A DNA stretch of 64,000 nt from Acidithiobacillus sp. YTS05 (GCF_024396695.1 NZ_CP094359.1:1178001-1242000); one strand, 5' to 3'; positions 1-8,400 are shown, counted from the stretch's first letter. The notes: a model not told the origin generated them from the letters alone. Program-made: numbers and translations.

Positions 1-367
1 CGTAGGTGGCACCAAGGCGCTGTCCTCCCGGCAGGTCCTTGAATACCGCCGAAATCCGTCGCTCTGCACGGGCGTCGTCGAGAGCTATTGGCAGTGCCTC
101 CCCCAGTCGGGGCAAGGTGGCGGCATAGGCGCGCAGCAGAAACACCGCTTCGAGAACATCTCCTTGTCCCTGTAGGAGTGCCTGCGCCGCGAGTTTCGGT
201 GCGTGGAGAGCAGCCTCGGCCATGACCCGATCGATGGCTTTGCGCTGGGAGCGCAGGGTCTCGGTAATGCGCGCTGTGTCGTCGATCCTTCCTTCGATCT
301 CCTGGGCCACCAGGCGGTGTGCCTGGTCGATGGCTGCCTCGCCCCCTTTGCTGGCTACATAGCTCAT
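1..367 (-). CDS. phnI: PhnI, C-P lyase subunit (partial, N-terminal part)
   Basis: The gene starts at 367 on the minus strand and runs off the left edge, so about 122 N-terminal residues are present. The protein opens MSYVASKGGEAAID, which matches the conserved 'YVAxKGGExAI' opening of PhnI. PhnI is a core subunit of the PhnGHIJ complex; with PhnG, PhnH and PhnL it forms the ribose-1-phosphonate triphosphate intermediate from ATP and an alkylphosphonate. Its ATG overlaps the phnH stop by one base (TGATG), which indicates translational coupling. The rest of the operon (phnJ onward) should lie to the left of the window. Confidence 0.9.
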   Translation of the reverse strand, partial: MSYVASKGGEAAIDQAHRLVAQEIEGRIDDTARITETLRSQRKAIDRVMAEAALHAPKLAAQALLQGQGDVLEAVFLLRAYAATLPRLGEALPIALDDARAERRISAVFKDLPGGQRLGATY

Positions 368-912
368 CAGGGTAGTCCTATCTGTGTGCTGCGCGGCAGG
401 CCAATGCAGGCGTCCGGTAGCAAGAGTATGACATCCACCCCTTGCGGATAGCGGGCGTGATTGCGTTCCCAGGCCATAAGAAAGGAAGGTGCTAGCGGTA
501 GCCAAGTCGTCAGTTGACCGTTAATGCCCGGCCCTTGCAGTACATAATCCTGACCTGGACCGCGCAGTGCCCAACAGAGCAGGGTCGCGCTGTTTTCTGG
601 TGCCTCCTCGCTGCCCTGAGGTAGGTCATCCAGGGCCGACCAATCCCAGTCGGCCGCGCGCGCCAGTACGAAATCTGCGGGCAGGTTGGACGCTCTGCGG
701 GCATTCAGACCAGCAACCCAGTTTTCCAATTCCTTGTCGAGGCCTGGCCAGAGGCAGATGCTGGTCGCGCTGTCCAGTAGACAGGAAAGAACAAGCCCAA
801 GACTGCCGAAAGGAAAGGTGTCCGCATCCGGCAACCGTTGTGGGATTCCCGGCCGGCTCATCGCAGCGAGCAAACTGCGGAAGCTTCGTTGATCCTGGTG
901 TACCCGCGTCAT
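367..912 (-). CDS. phnH: PhnH, C-P lyase subunit
   Basis: A 181-residue protein if started at MTRVHQDQRSFRSLLAAMSRPG, whose 'FR.LL.AMSRPG' string is the typical PhnH N-terminus. An upstream in-frame Met at 972 would add 20 unrelated residues inside phnG and is rejected. The chosen ATG overlaps the phnG TGA in an ATGA junction. Family knowledge: PhnH is a structural subunit of the PhnGHIJ carbon-phosphorus lyase core that binds no known cofactor. The C-terminal part contains a hydrophobic 'GVDVILL' strand seen in the family. It is cytoplasmic and sits between phnG and phnI in the usual order. Confidence 0.9.
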   Translation of the reverse strand: MTRVHQDQRSFRSLLAAMSRPGIPQRLPDADTFPFGSLGLVLSCLLDSATSICLWPGLDKELENWVAGLNARRASNLPADFVLARAADWDWSALDDLPQGSEEAPENSATLLCWALRGPGQDYVLQGPGINGQLTTWLPLAPSFLMAWERNHARYPQGVDVILLLPDACIGLPRSTQIGLP

Positions 913-1346
913 TCCATGTTCTCCAGATTGAAGAAGTCCACCTGCGTGGCCCGATATTGCGCGTGCTGGCACGCGTTATCGTCGTCTATGGACTTTTGTA
1001 GAGCCTCCATCAAAAGTCTCCCCCAGCTCTCCCAGCTCGATGTGTCCTGCAACAATGCATCCCAGCGAGCAATCCAAAGGGCATGCTCGGCATCATCTCC
1101 CAAGAGCCAGCCCAACCCCTCGTACCCGCGGGCATCACGGATATGAGCTTGGGTGACGAGAAGATCCGTCAGACAAAATGGATCGCCCTCAACATCGGCT
1201 CGTGCGGGTAGCAAGAGAGTACCGAGCTGTGGACCCAGCAGCAGCTCATAGCTTGGCCAGTCCGGAACCCAGGTCGCGAGCTCCCTGAGCTGCGCCGGTG
1301 GCGCAAGTGCGAGGGTGGCCAGGACTTGGGAGCGTTGGTAGGGCAT
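909..1346 (-). CDS. phnG: PhnG, C-P lyase subunit
   Basis: A 145-residue protein starting MPYQRSQVLATLALA. The start is chosen because a strong GGAGG lies just before this ATG. The upstream ATG at 1364 (MSFGGV...) would place that ribosome-binding site inside the coding sequence. The 'LATWVPDWPSYELLLGPQLGTLLLPARAD' region follows the PhnG pattern (a conserved 'RxPExGLVMVRAR'-like strand, here diverged). PhnG is the first gene of many phn lyase operons and works with PhnH, PhnI and PhnL on the phosphonate-ribose intermediate. Synteny phnG-phnH-phnI makes the assignment firm although the sequence is divergent. Confidence 0.85.
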   Translation of the reverse strand: MPYQRSQVLATLALAPPAQLRELATWVPDWPSYELLLGPQLGTLLLPARADVEGDPFCLTDLLVTQAHIRDARGYEGLGWLLGDDAEHALWIARWDALLQDTSSWESWGRLLMEALQKSIDDDNACQHAQYRATQVDFFNLENME

Positions 1347-1364
1347 AACACCTCCAAAGCTCAT

Positions 1365-1370
1365 ATTATA
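1365..1370 (-). promoter_or_regulatory. Putative -10 box of the phnGHI operon
   Basis: A perfect TATAAT lies on the minus strand 18 bp before the phnG start at 1346. Transcription would begin around 1358, after the ATG at 1364, which also supports the 1346 start. No good -35 hexamer is visible at 16-18 bp, so an activator (PhoB would be expected for phosphonate genes) may be required. I could not make the upstream sequence fit a Pho box convincingly. Confidence 0.4.
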
Positions 1371-1516
1371 TAGACAACTATAACTTTATAAATGTGACCT
1401 AGTGTTCAAATCAATCAACTTATCAGTCGTTTGAGCCTCGGACGTTGCGGACAAGGAAGAATGAGCTTTCCATGCTTTGTCAGGATCAATTACACATGGA
1501 ATTTCTCTGGTTGTTG

Positions 1517-1654
1517 TTACCAGTCAAAGGCACCCATCATGTCGTACGCATTGCGATCGCGGTGGTTGAGCGGCTCAAGCCCAAATCGTGATTCGATAAA
1601 CTTCAGGATGCTCGCAGTGCTCGTGACGTGATGATCTACCAACCCCGAACGAGT
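1517..1654 (-). pseudogene. C-terminal remnant of a phosphoesterase (phospholipase C / acid phosphatase family)
   Basis: Reading the minus strand from 1654 to the TAA at 1517-1519 gives an open frame of 45 codons containing VDHHVTSTASILKFIE, then RFGLEPL, NHRDRNAYDMM and FDW before the stop. This is the characteristic end of the phosphoesterase family (Pfam PF04185: acid phosphatase AcpA and phospholipase C-like enzymes), where 'DH..TxSILKFIExRFGLxPLxxRD' precedes the stop. Everything upstream is missing: the frame meets a rho-independent terminator at 1657-1682 instead of the catalytic domain. It is therefore a truncated remnant, not an expressed enzyme. It lies between a phosphonate operon and a TonB receptor, which suits a former phosphorus-scavenging cluster. 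Confidence 0.75.
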
Positions 1655-1656
1655 CC

Positions 1657-1682
1657 AAAAAAGCCCCCGGCGATGCCGGGGG
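1657..1682 (-). terminator. Rho-independent terminator after the TonB receptor gene
   Basis: On the minus strand a perfect 8-bp stem (CCCCCGGC / GCCGGGGG, 3-nt loop) at 1664-1682 is followed by six T residues (1657-1662 on the complement). It lies 42 bp beyond the stop of the TonB-dependent receptor. Confidence 0.85.
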
Positions 1683-1723
1683 TGCCTGTTAAACTGAGTA
1701 AGTGCACCGACTAAATGAACGCG

Positions 1724-4066
1724 TTAAAATCTTGCAGATACAGTGACAAAATATTGCCGGGGCGCACCTGGGTCTACCAGAATGGCACCAGCGCTGTTGC
1801 CGCCGAAGTATCCGCCACTGGTTATGTACTCGATAGGATTGTAGCGCGTATCGAAAAGGTTGTATAAGCCAACAGAGAGCTTGACAGTTTTCAGCGTCGG
1901 GATAAAAGAATCTAGTCGATTAGTTTTTATCCCAAGAATGAGATTAGATACATTGTATCCTGGCTGCTTCCGGTGCGATGGCGCACCAGTTAAATTATTG
2001 AACAGATATTGAGAGCTTGTATACTGATCAACAAATTTCGGAGAGAAAAGAAAGCCGTGATAATAATAACGATAATCAACGCCCGCACTCATAGTAAGAT
2101 TTGGGCTATAAGATACGTTTTCATTGTGCAAAGTGGTACCTCCACCCTGTGGGGTGTAGGACGTATAATATGAATGATTGAGACCAAGATTGGCGAACAG
2201 ATGCCAGTGCCAGGAGGGATTATCTGCTATTGCCACAGTGACACCGTTCACTACTGCATTTGCTGCAGCAAACTTGGTCTGGGCAATATTGGAAAGGTAG
2301 GTTGCAATGGTTTCATTGGCTAGTCTGTCGTGGTAGTAATTTATGTTGAACGTGAAGTCATGCAAAAAATACCAATTTTGCACTAAGAATTTAGCGCCAA
2401 TTTCATAATCTGTGCTTTTCACAGGCTTAAGCGTGTTAAAATCAATAGTTCCACCATTGCTGTTGTAGGCGCCAAAGTTATTGTCAGTTGGGTTTTGATA
2501 GGATACGCTATAGTGAGCATATAATGCTCCCCATTTAACCGGCGCGAAGCGCACGCCGACGGATGGCTCCAAACGAGATATTGTATCCGAAGAGCTATTG
2601 ATGAGAGTTTGATTCTGCGCGCCAGCTGGCAAATTTGGAAACGCCTCGTTACCGTTGTTATACATTTGGGTTTGATACTGCACAGCGGCTAATCCAGGAG
2701 TTATCTTAAGGCCTGCATATGGCGTGATGGTATCTTGGATAAAGCCAGTCAGATATGTGTTATAAAGAACATCGCTGTTGTACTGAATAGGATAATATCT
2801 GCTGGTTCCTAGCTGCTCGTTATAACCTGCATAAATCGATGAATATTTTTGTTGAATCCACGATCCTCCTGCTTTTATGAGGTTCATCGGCAAATGCCAG
2901 GTGAAGTACAACTTGTCTCCGTAGGTATCCGAGCTTGGGTTATAATATTCGGAATTAGCTGTATTATCTGGTTGATAATTCGTGATACGATAATGCAATC
3001 TGTGTCCGTGACGATACCATGCAAGGTCATGCAACGTTAAATCTTTGCTCATATGGGTATTGAGCTTTGCGTATAGCATGTATCCTTGCACCTTCAGCTG
3101 CTTGAACCATACTGACTGCGGGAGTGATGAATAGAACCCAGTAGTTGCTTGGCTGTACAAGGGTGCGTTGGCGTTCAGGCCTTCGGTTGTGATGCCCTGT
3201 ATAGGAGCGATAGGGATAAAATTTGGCCTGAACTCACGGGAACTGTCAACGTAGCCACCAAGACTGAATGTACCGTTCTGAAAAGCTTTTGTCACCTTAC
3301 CAAAATAGGCGAATGACTGTGAGGGCGCATTGAATGTTCCCGTACGGAACGTATTGTTTTTGATGTAGCCTCCCGCCAGAACTGCGGACCATCCATCGTA
3401 CATTCCTGTCTTGAGATCAAAGTTGTAACCAAGCGTACCGTTACTGCCAAATGTGGTACCAATTTCGGCGCCTGGCTTTAATGACGGCTGGAGTGGTACA
3501 AAGTTGATGGTGCCACCAACGCTATCGAACCACCGATCGGCTGGATTCCCTGGCCCGTAGGTTACGTTGACGCCATGTATCATTTGGAGAATAGGAATTT
3601 CGTTTGAGTCCCATCCACCATTATGAGAAATCAGATTGTTCATGGGAACCCCGTCAAACAATACCGTCAGGCCATTGCGCTCGACGTCACCGTTGACAGA
3701 TGACCAGCCCACCTTCACGCCGCGCACTGCGATTTCATAGCGCGCGGTTGATGCTATTCCGCCGTAGCCACGAGTAGCTATGCCGGGCGCAAGCGATAGA
3801 GCCTGCGCTGCTCCGGCAGTGGGTCCTACGCCTTGAATTTCACGCTTCCCAAGGACGGCCTGGGATTGTGTGGATTTAAAAATCTGCTTATGAGTAAGTT
3901 TGCTATCTGAGCTGTTCCGATCCGTGACGGCTTTTGAGGCCTTGCTCACCTCGCCTACATTAACTCCTGGTTGGCTGTCACTAGCGAGGGCTATGCTGTA
4001 TAAGTTACACAGTCCGATGGATAACAGTGCAGCATGTAGCGGTTTAAATTGAAAAGTGCTGATCAT
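1724..4066 (-). CDS. TonB-dependent outer-membrane receptor
   Basis: A 780-residue protein with a signal peptide ending around ALAS (residues 27-30), a plug domain (roughly 60-190, with 'GIATRGYGG', 'RYEIAVRGVKVG' and 'LTVLFDGVPMNN'), and a long beta-barrel ending in the aromatic residue F of 'FVTVSARF', as outer-membrane barrels do. Family role: energised uptake of a large or scarce solute across the outer membrane using TonB-ExbB-ExbD. The substrate cannot be read from sequence. Neighbouring phosphonate genes, a phosphoesterase remnant and a PhoB-like DNA-binding protein suggest a phosphorus-linked substrate, but iron chelates remain possible. The start has an AAAGGAG ribosome-binding site. 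Base composition is clearly more AT-rich than the flanks, suggesting acquisition by transfer. Confidence 0.9.
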   Translation of the reverse strand: MISTFQFKPLHAALLSIGLCNLYSIALASDSQPGVNVGEVSKASKAVTDRNSSDSKLTHKQIFKSTQSQAVLGKREIQGVGPTAGAAQALSLAPGIATRGYGGIASTARYEIAVRGVKVGWSSVNGDVERNGLTVLFDGVPMNNLISHNGGWDSNEIPILQMIHGVNVTYGPGNPADRWFDSVGGTINFVPLQPSLKPGAEIGTTFGSNGTLGYNFDLKTGMYDGWSAVLAGGYIKNNTFRTGTFNAPSQSFAYFGKVTKAFQNGTFSLGGYVDSSREFRPNFIPIAPIQGITTEGLNANAPLYSQATTGFYSSLPQSVWFKQLKVQGYMLYAKLNTHMSKDLTLHDLAWYRHGHRLHYRITNYQPDNTANSEYYNPSSDTYGDKLYFTWHLPMNLIKAGGSWIQQKYSSIYAGYNEQLGTSRYYPIQYNSDVLYNTYLTGFIQDTITPYAGLKITPGLAAVQYQTQMYNNGNEAFPNLPAGAQNQTLINSSSDTISRLEPSVGVRFAPVKWGALYAHYSVSYQNPTDNNFGAYNSNGGTIDFNTLKPVKSTDYEIGAKFLVQNWYFLHDFTFNINYYHDRLANETIATYLSNIAQTKFAAANAVVNGVTVAIADNPSWHWHLFANLGLNHSYYTSYTPQGGGTTLHNENVSYSPNLTMSAGVDYRYYYHGFLFSPKFVDQYTSSQYLFNNLTGAPSHRKQPGYNVSNLILGIKTNRLDSFIPTLKTVKLSVGLYNLFDTRYNPIEYITSGGYFGGNSAGAILVDPGAPRQYFVTVSARF

Positions 4067-4231
4067 GAGTTAACTCCTTTAGTGTTACAGAAATCGTTGG
4101 ATAGAGTGCACAAAATACATGATTCTATGGTGTTAAATAACTTCTCTGTTAATTCTGTGTGTTTTGCAGAAACTGTTAACAAAATTCTATTTAACATACT
4201 AGTTCTCATGCAATGTGTCATTTCTTTTTCA

Positions 4232-4585
4232 TCAAGTCCATCTATATCCGAAGCTTCGAACCGATTCAATCTTTTGCGAACAGTTCGCTTCTATCAGTTT
4301 TCGATTGACACGGAGGACATAGACTGCGAGAGCATTTTTGGTGCCCGCGGAATTCCGGAATAGCGCGCGCAAGAGGCTTTCATGGGAGACAGCGATTCCC
4401 TCCCGGGCTACAAGATAATCGATTAATAACCATTCCTTTGGAGAGAATGTGATCCTTTGTTCGCCCACAACCCCGAGAAGTGATGCCTGGTCCAGGCGCA
4501 AACGGTGATGGTTGTTCTCTTGCATTGCAATAAAGCTAGATCTACTGAGAGATGGGTTGGTATCACCAGTGCCGCGACTGAACAT
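4232..4585 (-). CDS. Stand-alone PhoB/OmpR-type winged-helix DNA-binding protein (no receiver domain)
   Basis: A 117-residue protein whose residues from about 28 to the end match the Trans_reg_C effector domain: 'FSPKEWLLIDYLVAREG' (recognition of 'LTxkEfxLLxxL'), 'VSHESLLRALF', 'NALAVYVLRVNRKL' and the C-terminal 'IESVRSFGYRWT' (the family's 'TVRGxGYR'). The phosphorylatable receiver domain of a response regulator is absent; only about 27 low-complexity residues precede the effector. It lies 165 bp upstream of the TonB receptor in the same orientation, so it is the likely regulator of that gene. An AGGAG precedes the ATG. A tandem 11-bp repeat upstream (4658-4679) may be its own operator. 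Confidence 0.8.
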   Translation of the reverse strand: MFSRGTGDTNPSLSRSSFIAMQENNHHRLRLDQASLLGVVGEQRITFSPKEWLLIDYLVAREGIAVSHESLLRALFRNSAGTKNALAVYVLRVNRKLIEANCSQKIESVRSFGYRWT

Positions 4586-4605
4586 GGCTGTTTACTCCTA
4601 GTTCC

Positions 4606-4621
4606 TGATGTTTAGACATCA
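4606..4621. repeat. Perfect palindrome TGATGT-TTAG-ACATCA
   Basis: Six-base arms with a 4-base loop, 21 bp upstream of the winged-helix regulator's ATG. It lies in the probable 5' untranslated leader, so it could be an operator or a small RNA hairpin next to the ribosome-binding site. No function is established. Confidence 0.45.
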
Positions 4622-4657
4622 TAACAGGAGTTTGTGACACTAGTGTGAATCTTCGAT

Positions 4658-4679
4658 TACAATATTATTACAATATTAT
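4658..4679. promoter_or_regulatory. Perfect tandem 11-bp repeat, candidate operator for the winged-helix regulator
   Basis: TACAATATTAT occurs twice head to tail (4658-4668 and 4669-4679), followed by a degenerate GACAA. Family knowledge: PhoB/OmpR-type winged-helix proteins bind direct repeats spaced 11 bp, one turn of DNA, as tandem dimers. The repeat lies 73 bp upstream of the gene for exactly such a protein. Autoregulation is inferred, not shown. Confidence 0.5.
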
Positions 4680-4737
4680 GACAACTAAAGTATGCGTTTA
4701 TTGCTCGAAGGATGAGGGCGTCTTGGCTTGGCTAAAT

Positions 4738-4805
4738 GATACTTATCCTAGCGTAAATTCCTATGCTAGCAACTAATAATTAGATAAGAATTAGGATAAC
4801 GTATC
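4738..4805. repeat. Large imperfect inverted repeat (13/14-bp arms)
   Basis: Left arm 4738-4750 (GATACTTATCCTA) and right arm 4792-4805 (TAGGATAACGTATC) are complementary apart from one bulged base, separated by 41 nt. Inner AATTC/GAATT segments could extend the stem. It may be a miniature element, an operator or a relic of a mobile-element end; the flanks show no clear target duplication. Confidence 0.4.
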
Positions 4806-4841
4806 TTCCGTGTTTCCACTGCGGAACAGATATATGAAGGG

Positions 4842-4979
4842 TTATCTCCACGTGATACTGGGGTCACGCCGATTATGTTCTGATTTTTCTATCTTCTCGG
4901 GCCGACTACACGTGGGCTGACCAAAAAATGCCTGGAATAGAGCCCTGTCATCAAACTCCTCGGGAACAAGGGCCGGTTT
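4842..4979 (-). other. Unidentified short open frame, possible gene remnant
   Basis: The minus strand is open for 45 codons (KPALVPEEFDDRALFQAF, then FGQPTCSRPEKIEKSEHN, then RRDPSITWR and TAA) with no start codon or ribosome-binding site. The residue composition looks protein-like rather than random, so it may be the tail of a decayed gene, for instance one lost together with the phosphoesterase. I do not recognise the family. Confidence 0.2.
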
Positions 4980-4981
4980 TT
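4942..4981 (+). terminator. Possible hairpin terminator, plus strand
   Basis: GCCCTGT (4942-4948) pairs with ACAAGGGC (4966-4973) with one bulge, and a CGG plus five T residues follows (to 4981). No plus-strand gene that it would end was identified, so it could terminate an unannotated small RNA from the 4.7-4.9 kb interval or be fortuitous. Confidence 0.3.
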
Positions 4982-4997
4982 AACAATTGAGCAGGCT

Positions 4998-5423
4998 TCA
5001 ATACCCCGGCTGATGCCGGGTCCACGGCGCCGGTCCCAACTGCATCAGCAGGGAAGGGTTGTCCCAGTCGGGTTGCCGATGCTCCACCAGCACATCGGTG
5101 CTGATGCCACCGCGCACATACCAACGTCCCAGCAGGCGCAGATAGCGGGGTTCCAGCAACTGCACCAGATCACTGGCGATGCGATTGCTGAGGGCTTCAT
5201 GGAAGGCACCCTCGTTGCGGTAGCTCCACAGATACAGCTTGAGGGATTTCAACTCCACGTTGCGTTGGTCGGGAACGAAGTCGAGAAGAAAATGCGCGAA
5301 GTCCGGCTGGCCGGTCAGTGGGCAGAGGCAGGTGAACTCGGGTAGATCCATGTGCACCAGGTAATCGCGTTCCGGGCAAGGGTTGGGAAAGCTCTGTAAA
5401 TCGCGGCTCGGTTGACTGGGCAT
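4998..5423 (-). CDS. queF: QueF, NADPH-dependent preQ0 (7-cyano-7-deazaguanine) reductase
   Basis: A 141-residue protein, the length of the short (YkvM, type I) QueF form. Residues around 29-46 read EFTCLCPLTGQPDFAHF, containing the catalytic cysteine that forms a thioimide with preQ0 and the downstream Asp. 'VELKSLKLYLWSYRN' and 'EGAFHE' follow, including the conserved QueF SLKxY strand and substrate-binding Glu. It reduces preQ0 to preQ1 in queuosine biosynthesis. The start at 5423 is set by a GAGGAG ribosome-binding site; the longer upstream frame overlaps the divergent smc gene and is rejected. FolE2, which supplies the first step of the same pathway, is encoded 9 kb away. Confidence 0.93.
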   Translation of the reverse strand: MPSQPSRDLQSFPNPCPERDYLVHMDLPEFTCLCPLTGQPDFAHFLLDFVPDQRNVELKSLKLYLWSYRNEGAFHEALSNRIASDLVQLLEPRYLRLLGRWYVRGGISTDVLVEHRQPDWDNPSLLMQLGPAPWTRHQPGY

Positions 5424-5478
5424 CAAGTTCTCCTCAAGATAGTGCGTTCGGCCACTATCATAGCAAAAACCGGCGCCC

Positions 5479-8400
5479 ATGCGTCTCTCCGCCATCCACC
5501 TACACGGATTCAAATCCTTCCGCAACGCCACCCGTATCGATGTGCAGCGCAACCCGCTGGTCATCGTCGGACCCAATGGCTGTGGCAAATCCAACATCAT
5601 CGACGCCATTCGCTGGGTACTGGGCGAATCTTCCGCACGGCAACTGCGCGGTGGCGCCATGGCCGATGTCATCTCCAATGGCTCCACGAGCCGCGGGGCC
5701 GCGCAACAGGCCGTCGTCGAACTGCTTTTTGATAATTCCACCGGCAAAGCCCCCGCGCCGTGGACGGCCAGCGCGGAAATTCGCGTGCAACGGCGGCTTT
5801 CCCGCGATGGCGACAGCCAATACCGTATCAATGACGCCCGCTGTCGTCGCCGGGATGTTGGTGACCTCTTTCTGGGCACCGGTCTGGGTGCCAGCAGCTA
5901 CGCCATCATCGAACAGGGAACCATCGGGCGCATCATCGAAAGTCGGCCCGAGGATCTCCGCGCCATGCTCGAAGAGGCGGGCGGAATCAGTCGCTACAAG
6001 GAGCGCCGCCGCGAAACGGAGCAGCGCATTGCCGAGACCCGCGAGCATTTGCAGCGCTTGCGCGACATTTACGGCGAAATGGAACAGCAGTATCAGCGGC
6101 TGACCCGCCAGGCCGAGCAGGCTCGCAAATTGCGGGAACTGCGCCAAGAAGAGCGGCGTTGGCAGTGGTGGGAACTGGTCCTGCACTTGGAGGCCGTTGC
6201 CGCGGAGCAGGCGCAGATGCAGGACGAGCTCGCCACAACTGCGGCCCTATTACAGGCTATGCAAGAAGAGGAACTGCGAGCGCATGTGGCTCTGGACGCC
6301 CGGCGTAACGAGCTGGCGCAGCAGGAAGAACAGCTGCGCGAAGCGCAGGCCGAGCAATATGCCGCACAGGCCGAGCAGACGATGGCCGAGCAGGACTGGC
6401 AACGTCTGCAGGAAGAAGGAAAACGTCTGCAGCGCAGGCAAAAGGAGGAGCGCGAACGGCACGCGCATATCGAGGAAGAGAAAGCACGACGAGTGCGTCA
6501 GTTGCAGGAGGCGCAGAGCCGCTTACAGGGCCTACAGGAGCGTGAGCGGGTCCGAAGCGCGGAAGAACAGCAGTTGCGCGTGGAGCGCGAGCGCCTGGAT
6601 CGGGCAGTCCGCGATGCCGAACTTGCCCAGCAAGCCGTGCGCGACAAGTTGCAGGACTGGCGTCGTCAGGTGGAAGTACGGGAAGCGCAGTGGCGGGAAT
6701 TGCAGCCGCGGATTGCGGAGATGGAGCAGCGTCGTGCTCGCCTGGGGAATCCCTCTGTCCCTGCTCCAGAGGAGTTGGCGACGCGTCAGGCGCGGGTGGA
6801 TGAGGCCACTGGCGAACGGGAACGGGTCGAGGCAGCGCTTGCGGCAACGGAGCAGAACCTGGCACGACTCGCGACGACAATCGAGCAGTTTCAGGAGGAA
6901 TGGCAAAAATTGCGTGATGAGCTGCAGCGCCGCCGCGCCCAACGGGATGCCCTGGAACGTTTGGCGCGGGGCCTGCAGAAGAAGGGACCGAGCGCTGCAG
7001 ACCGGGCCCTCAGTGGCATATTAGCGGTAGATGCGGAATGGGAACGGGCTACCGAGTTGGTACTGGGCGAACGCCTGCACGCCATACTCAGCGAAACGGA
7101 GACCCTGCCATCCGGCTCGGGAAGCTGGTTATGGATTTCTCCGGTAAAGCCAGACGCATCTTTGCCAGAAGATGCCTTGTGGCATCGGCTGCGTCTCGAC
7201 GAGCCCTGGAAAGAGGCGCTTTTGCCCTGGCTCTGGGGCCTGCGCTGTTGCCCCGATTTGCCCAGCGCCACGGCCCGTATCGCGGAGTTGCAAGTGGGCG
7301 AGCATTGGCTGACCCCCAACGGCGAATTGCTCTGTGCTACGGGTTTATGGCGTTTGGGGACAGAGGAGGACACGACCAGTTGGCTGCGCGTGCGCCGTGA
7401 GCTGGAAGAACTGAGCATACAGCTGCCGGATTTGGAGTGCCAGGCGACCCTGGCTGAAACCGTGCTGCGCAACTGCCGCGAGGAATTGACACAGGCGCGC
7501 GGCCAGGGGCAGAACCTGCGCCGGCAGGCGCAAGAGGCACAGACGAAACTGGCGCAAGCACGGGAAAAACTTGCCGAGTGGCAAAGCACTCTTGCGGCCG
7601 CGGAGCAGCGCGCAGCCGCCGAGCGTGAAGAATGTGAGCATCTGGATGTGGAGTTGCAACAACTCAGACAGCGCCATGCAGGATTGGATGAAGAGCTGCG
7701 GCGGGAGCGCACGCGGGCGTCCGGGCTACGTCAACAGGAAGAAGAGGCGCGGCGCGGCCTCGAAGATCGTCGGCGCGAGCAGCAAGAGCAGCGGCAGCGT
7801 TTTGCCCGAATGCGCGATGAGGGACAGCGCGCGGCGCTGGAGCAGCAGCGCCTGGAAAATGAACAACGGATGGCCGAGGAGCGCCTGCAAAGTCTGAGAG
7901 AGGAGGGCGAGCGCGCGACGCAGGCACTGGCCGATCTCGAAGGCGCTCAGGGGCGTTGGCGGGCAGATCTCCCTGGCGCCGAGGAACGCCGTAGCCTGCA
8001 AGTGGCCCGCCGTATTACTGCACAGCAGCGGCTGGCACAAATACAGGAAGCGGGCGAACAGCTACGGCAGCAGCTTCGCACTCTGGATCAGCAACGCCAG
8101 GCTGGACAGCAGCAGCAACGGCAGAGCGAAGTGCAACGGGCCAAACAGGAGGCCAAGCTTGCACATCTGGAGGAACGTCACCAGGAGCTCCTGCAGAAGG
8201 CGCAGGAACTGGCGGCGATTTTGGGCGAGAACCCCGGACCCATGCCCGCAAACAGCACCCCACAAACGGAGCTGCAGCGTCTGCAGGCAGCCATTGCCCG
8301 GCTCGGTAATGTCAACCTCGCCGCCGAGGAGGAGCTTACCGAGCTGCAGGAGCGTCAGGGCGATTTAGCTGCGCAGGTGGCAGATGTCGATCAAGCCCTG

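Larger units (their letters stand above)
4586..4997. other. AT-rich, repeat-containing intergenic region with no confident gene
   Basis: About 410 bp between the winged-helix regulator gene and queF. It holds a short palindrome (4606-4621), a 10-bp palindrome ACACTAGTGT (4637-4646), a perfect 11-bp tandem repeat (4658-4679), a large imperfect inverted repeat (4738-4805), an unidentified 45-codon minus-strand frame (4842-4979) and a possible plus-strand hairpin terminator (4942-4981). Nothing was recognised as a known gene, tRNA or intact insertion sequence. Confidence 0.6.

Noticed and set aside
1371..1410. Possible Pho box upstream of phnG
   Set aside because: GTCA-like elements are present but not spaced 11 bp and do not align with the CTGTCAT consensus; not enough to call.
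4063..4269. 68-codon ORF between the winged-helix gene and the TonB receptor, ending in ATGA overlap with the receptor
   Set aside because: It overlaps the regulator's 3' end, has no ribosome-binding site or recognisable sequence, and lies in AT-rich DNA where chance frames are less likely but still possible. Left out as a gene.
5424..5879. N-terminal extension of queF reaching 5879
   Set aside because: It would overlap the start of smc on the other strand, has no family similarity and is preceded by no ribosome-binding site; the GAGGAG-led ATG at 5423 fits the usual length of QueF.
6891..7712. Long minus-strand and alternate-frame ORFs inside smc
   Set aside because: They are frames opposite a GC-rich coiled-coil coding sequence with Arg/Ser-rich translations and no family signal.
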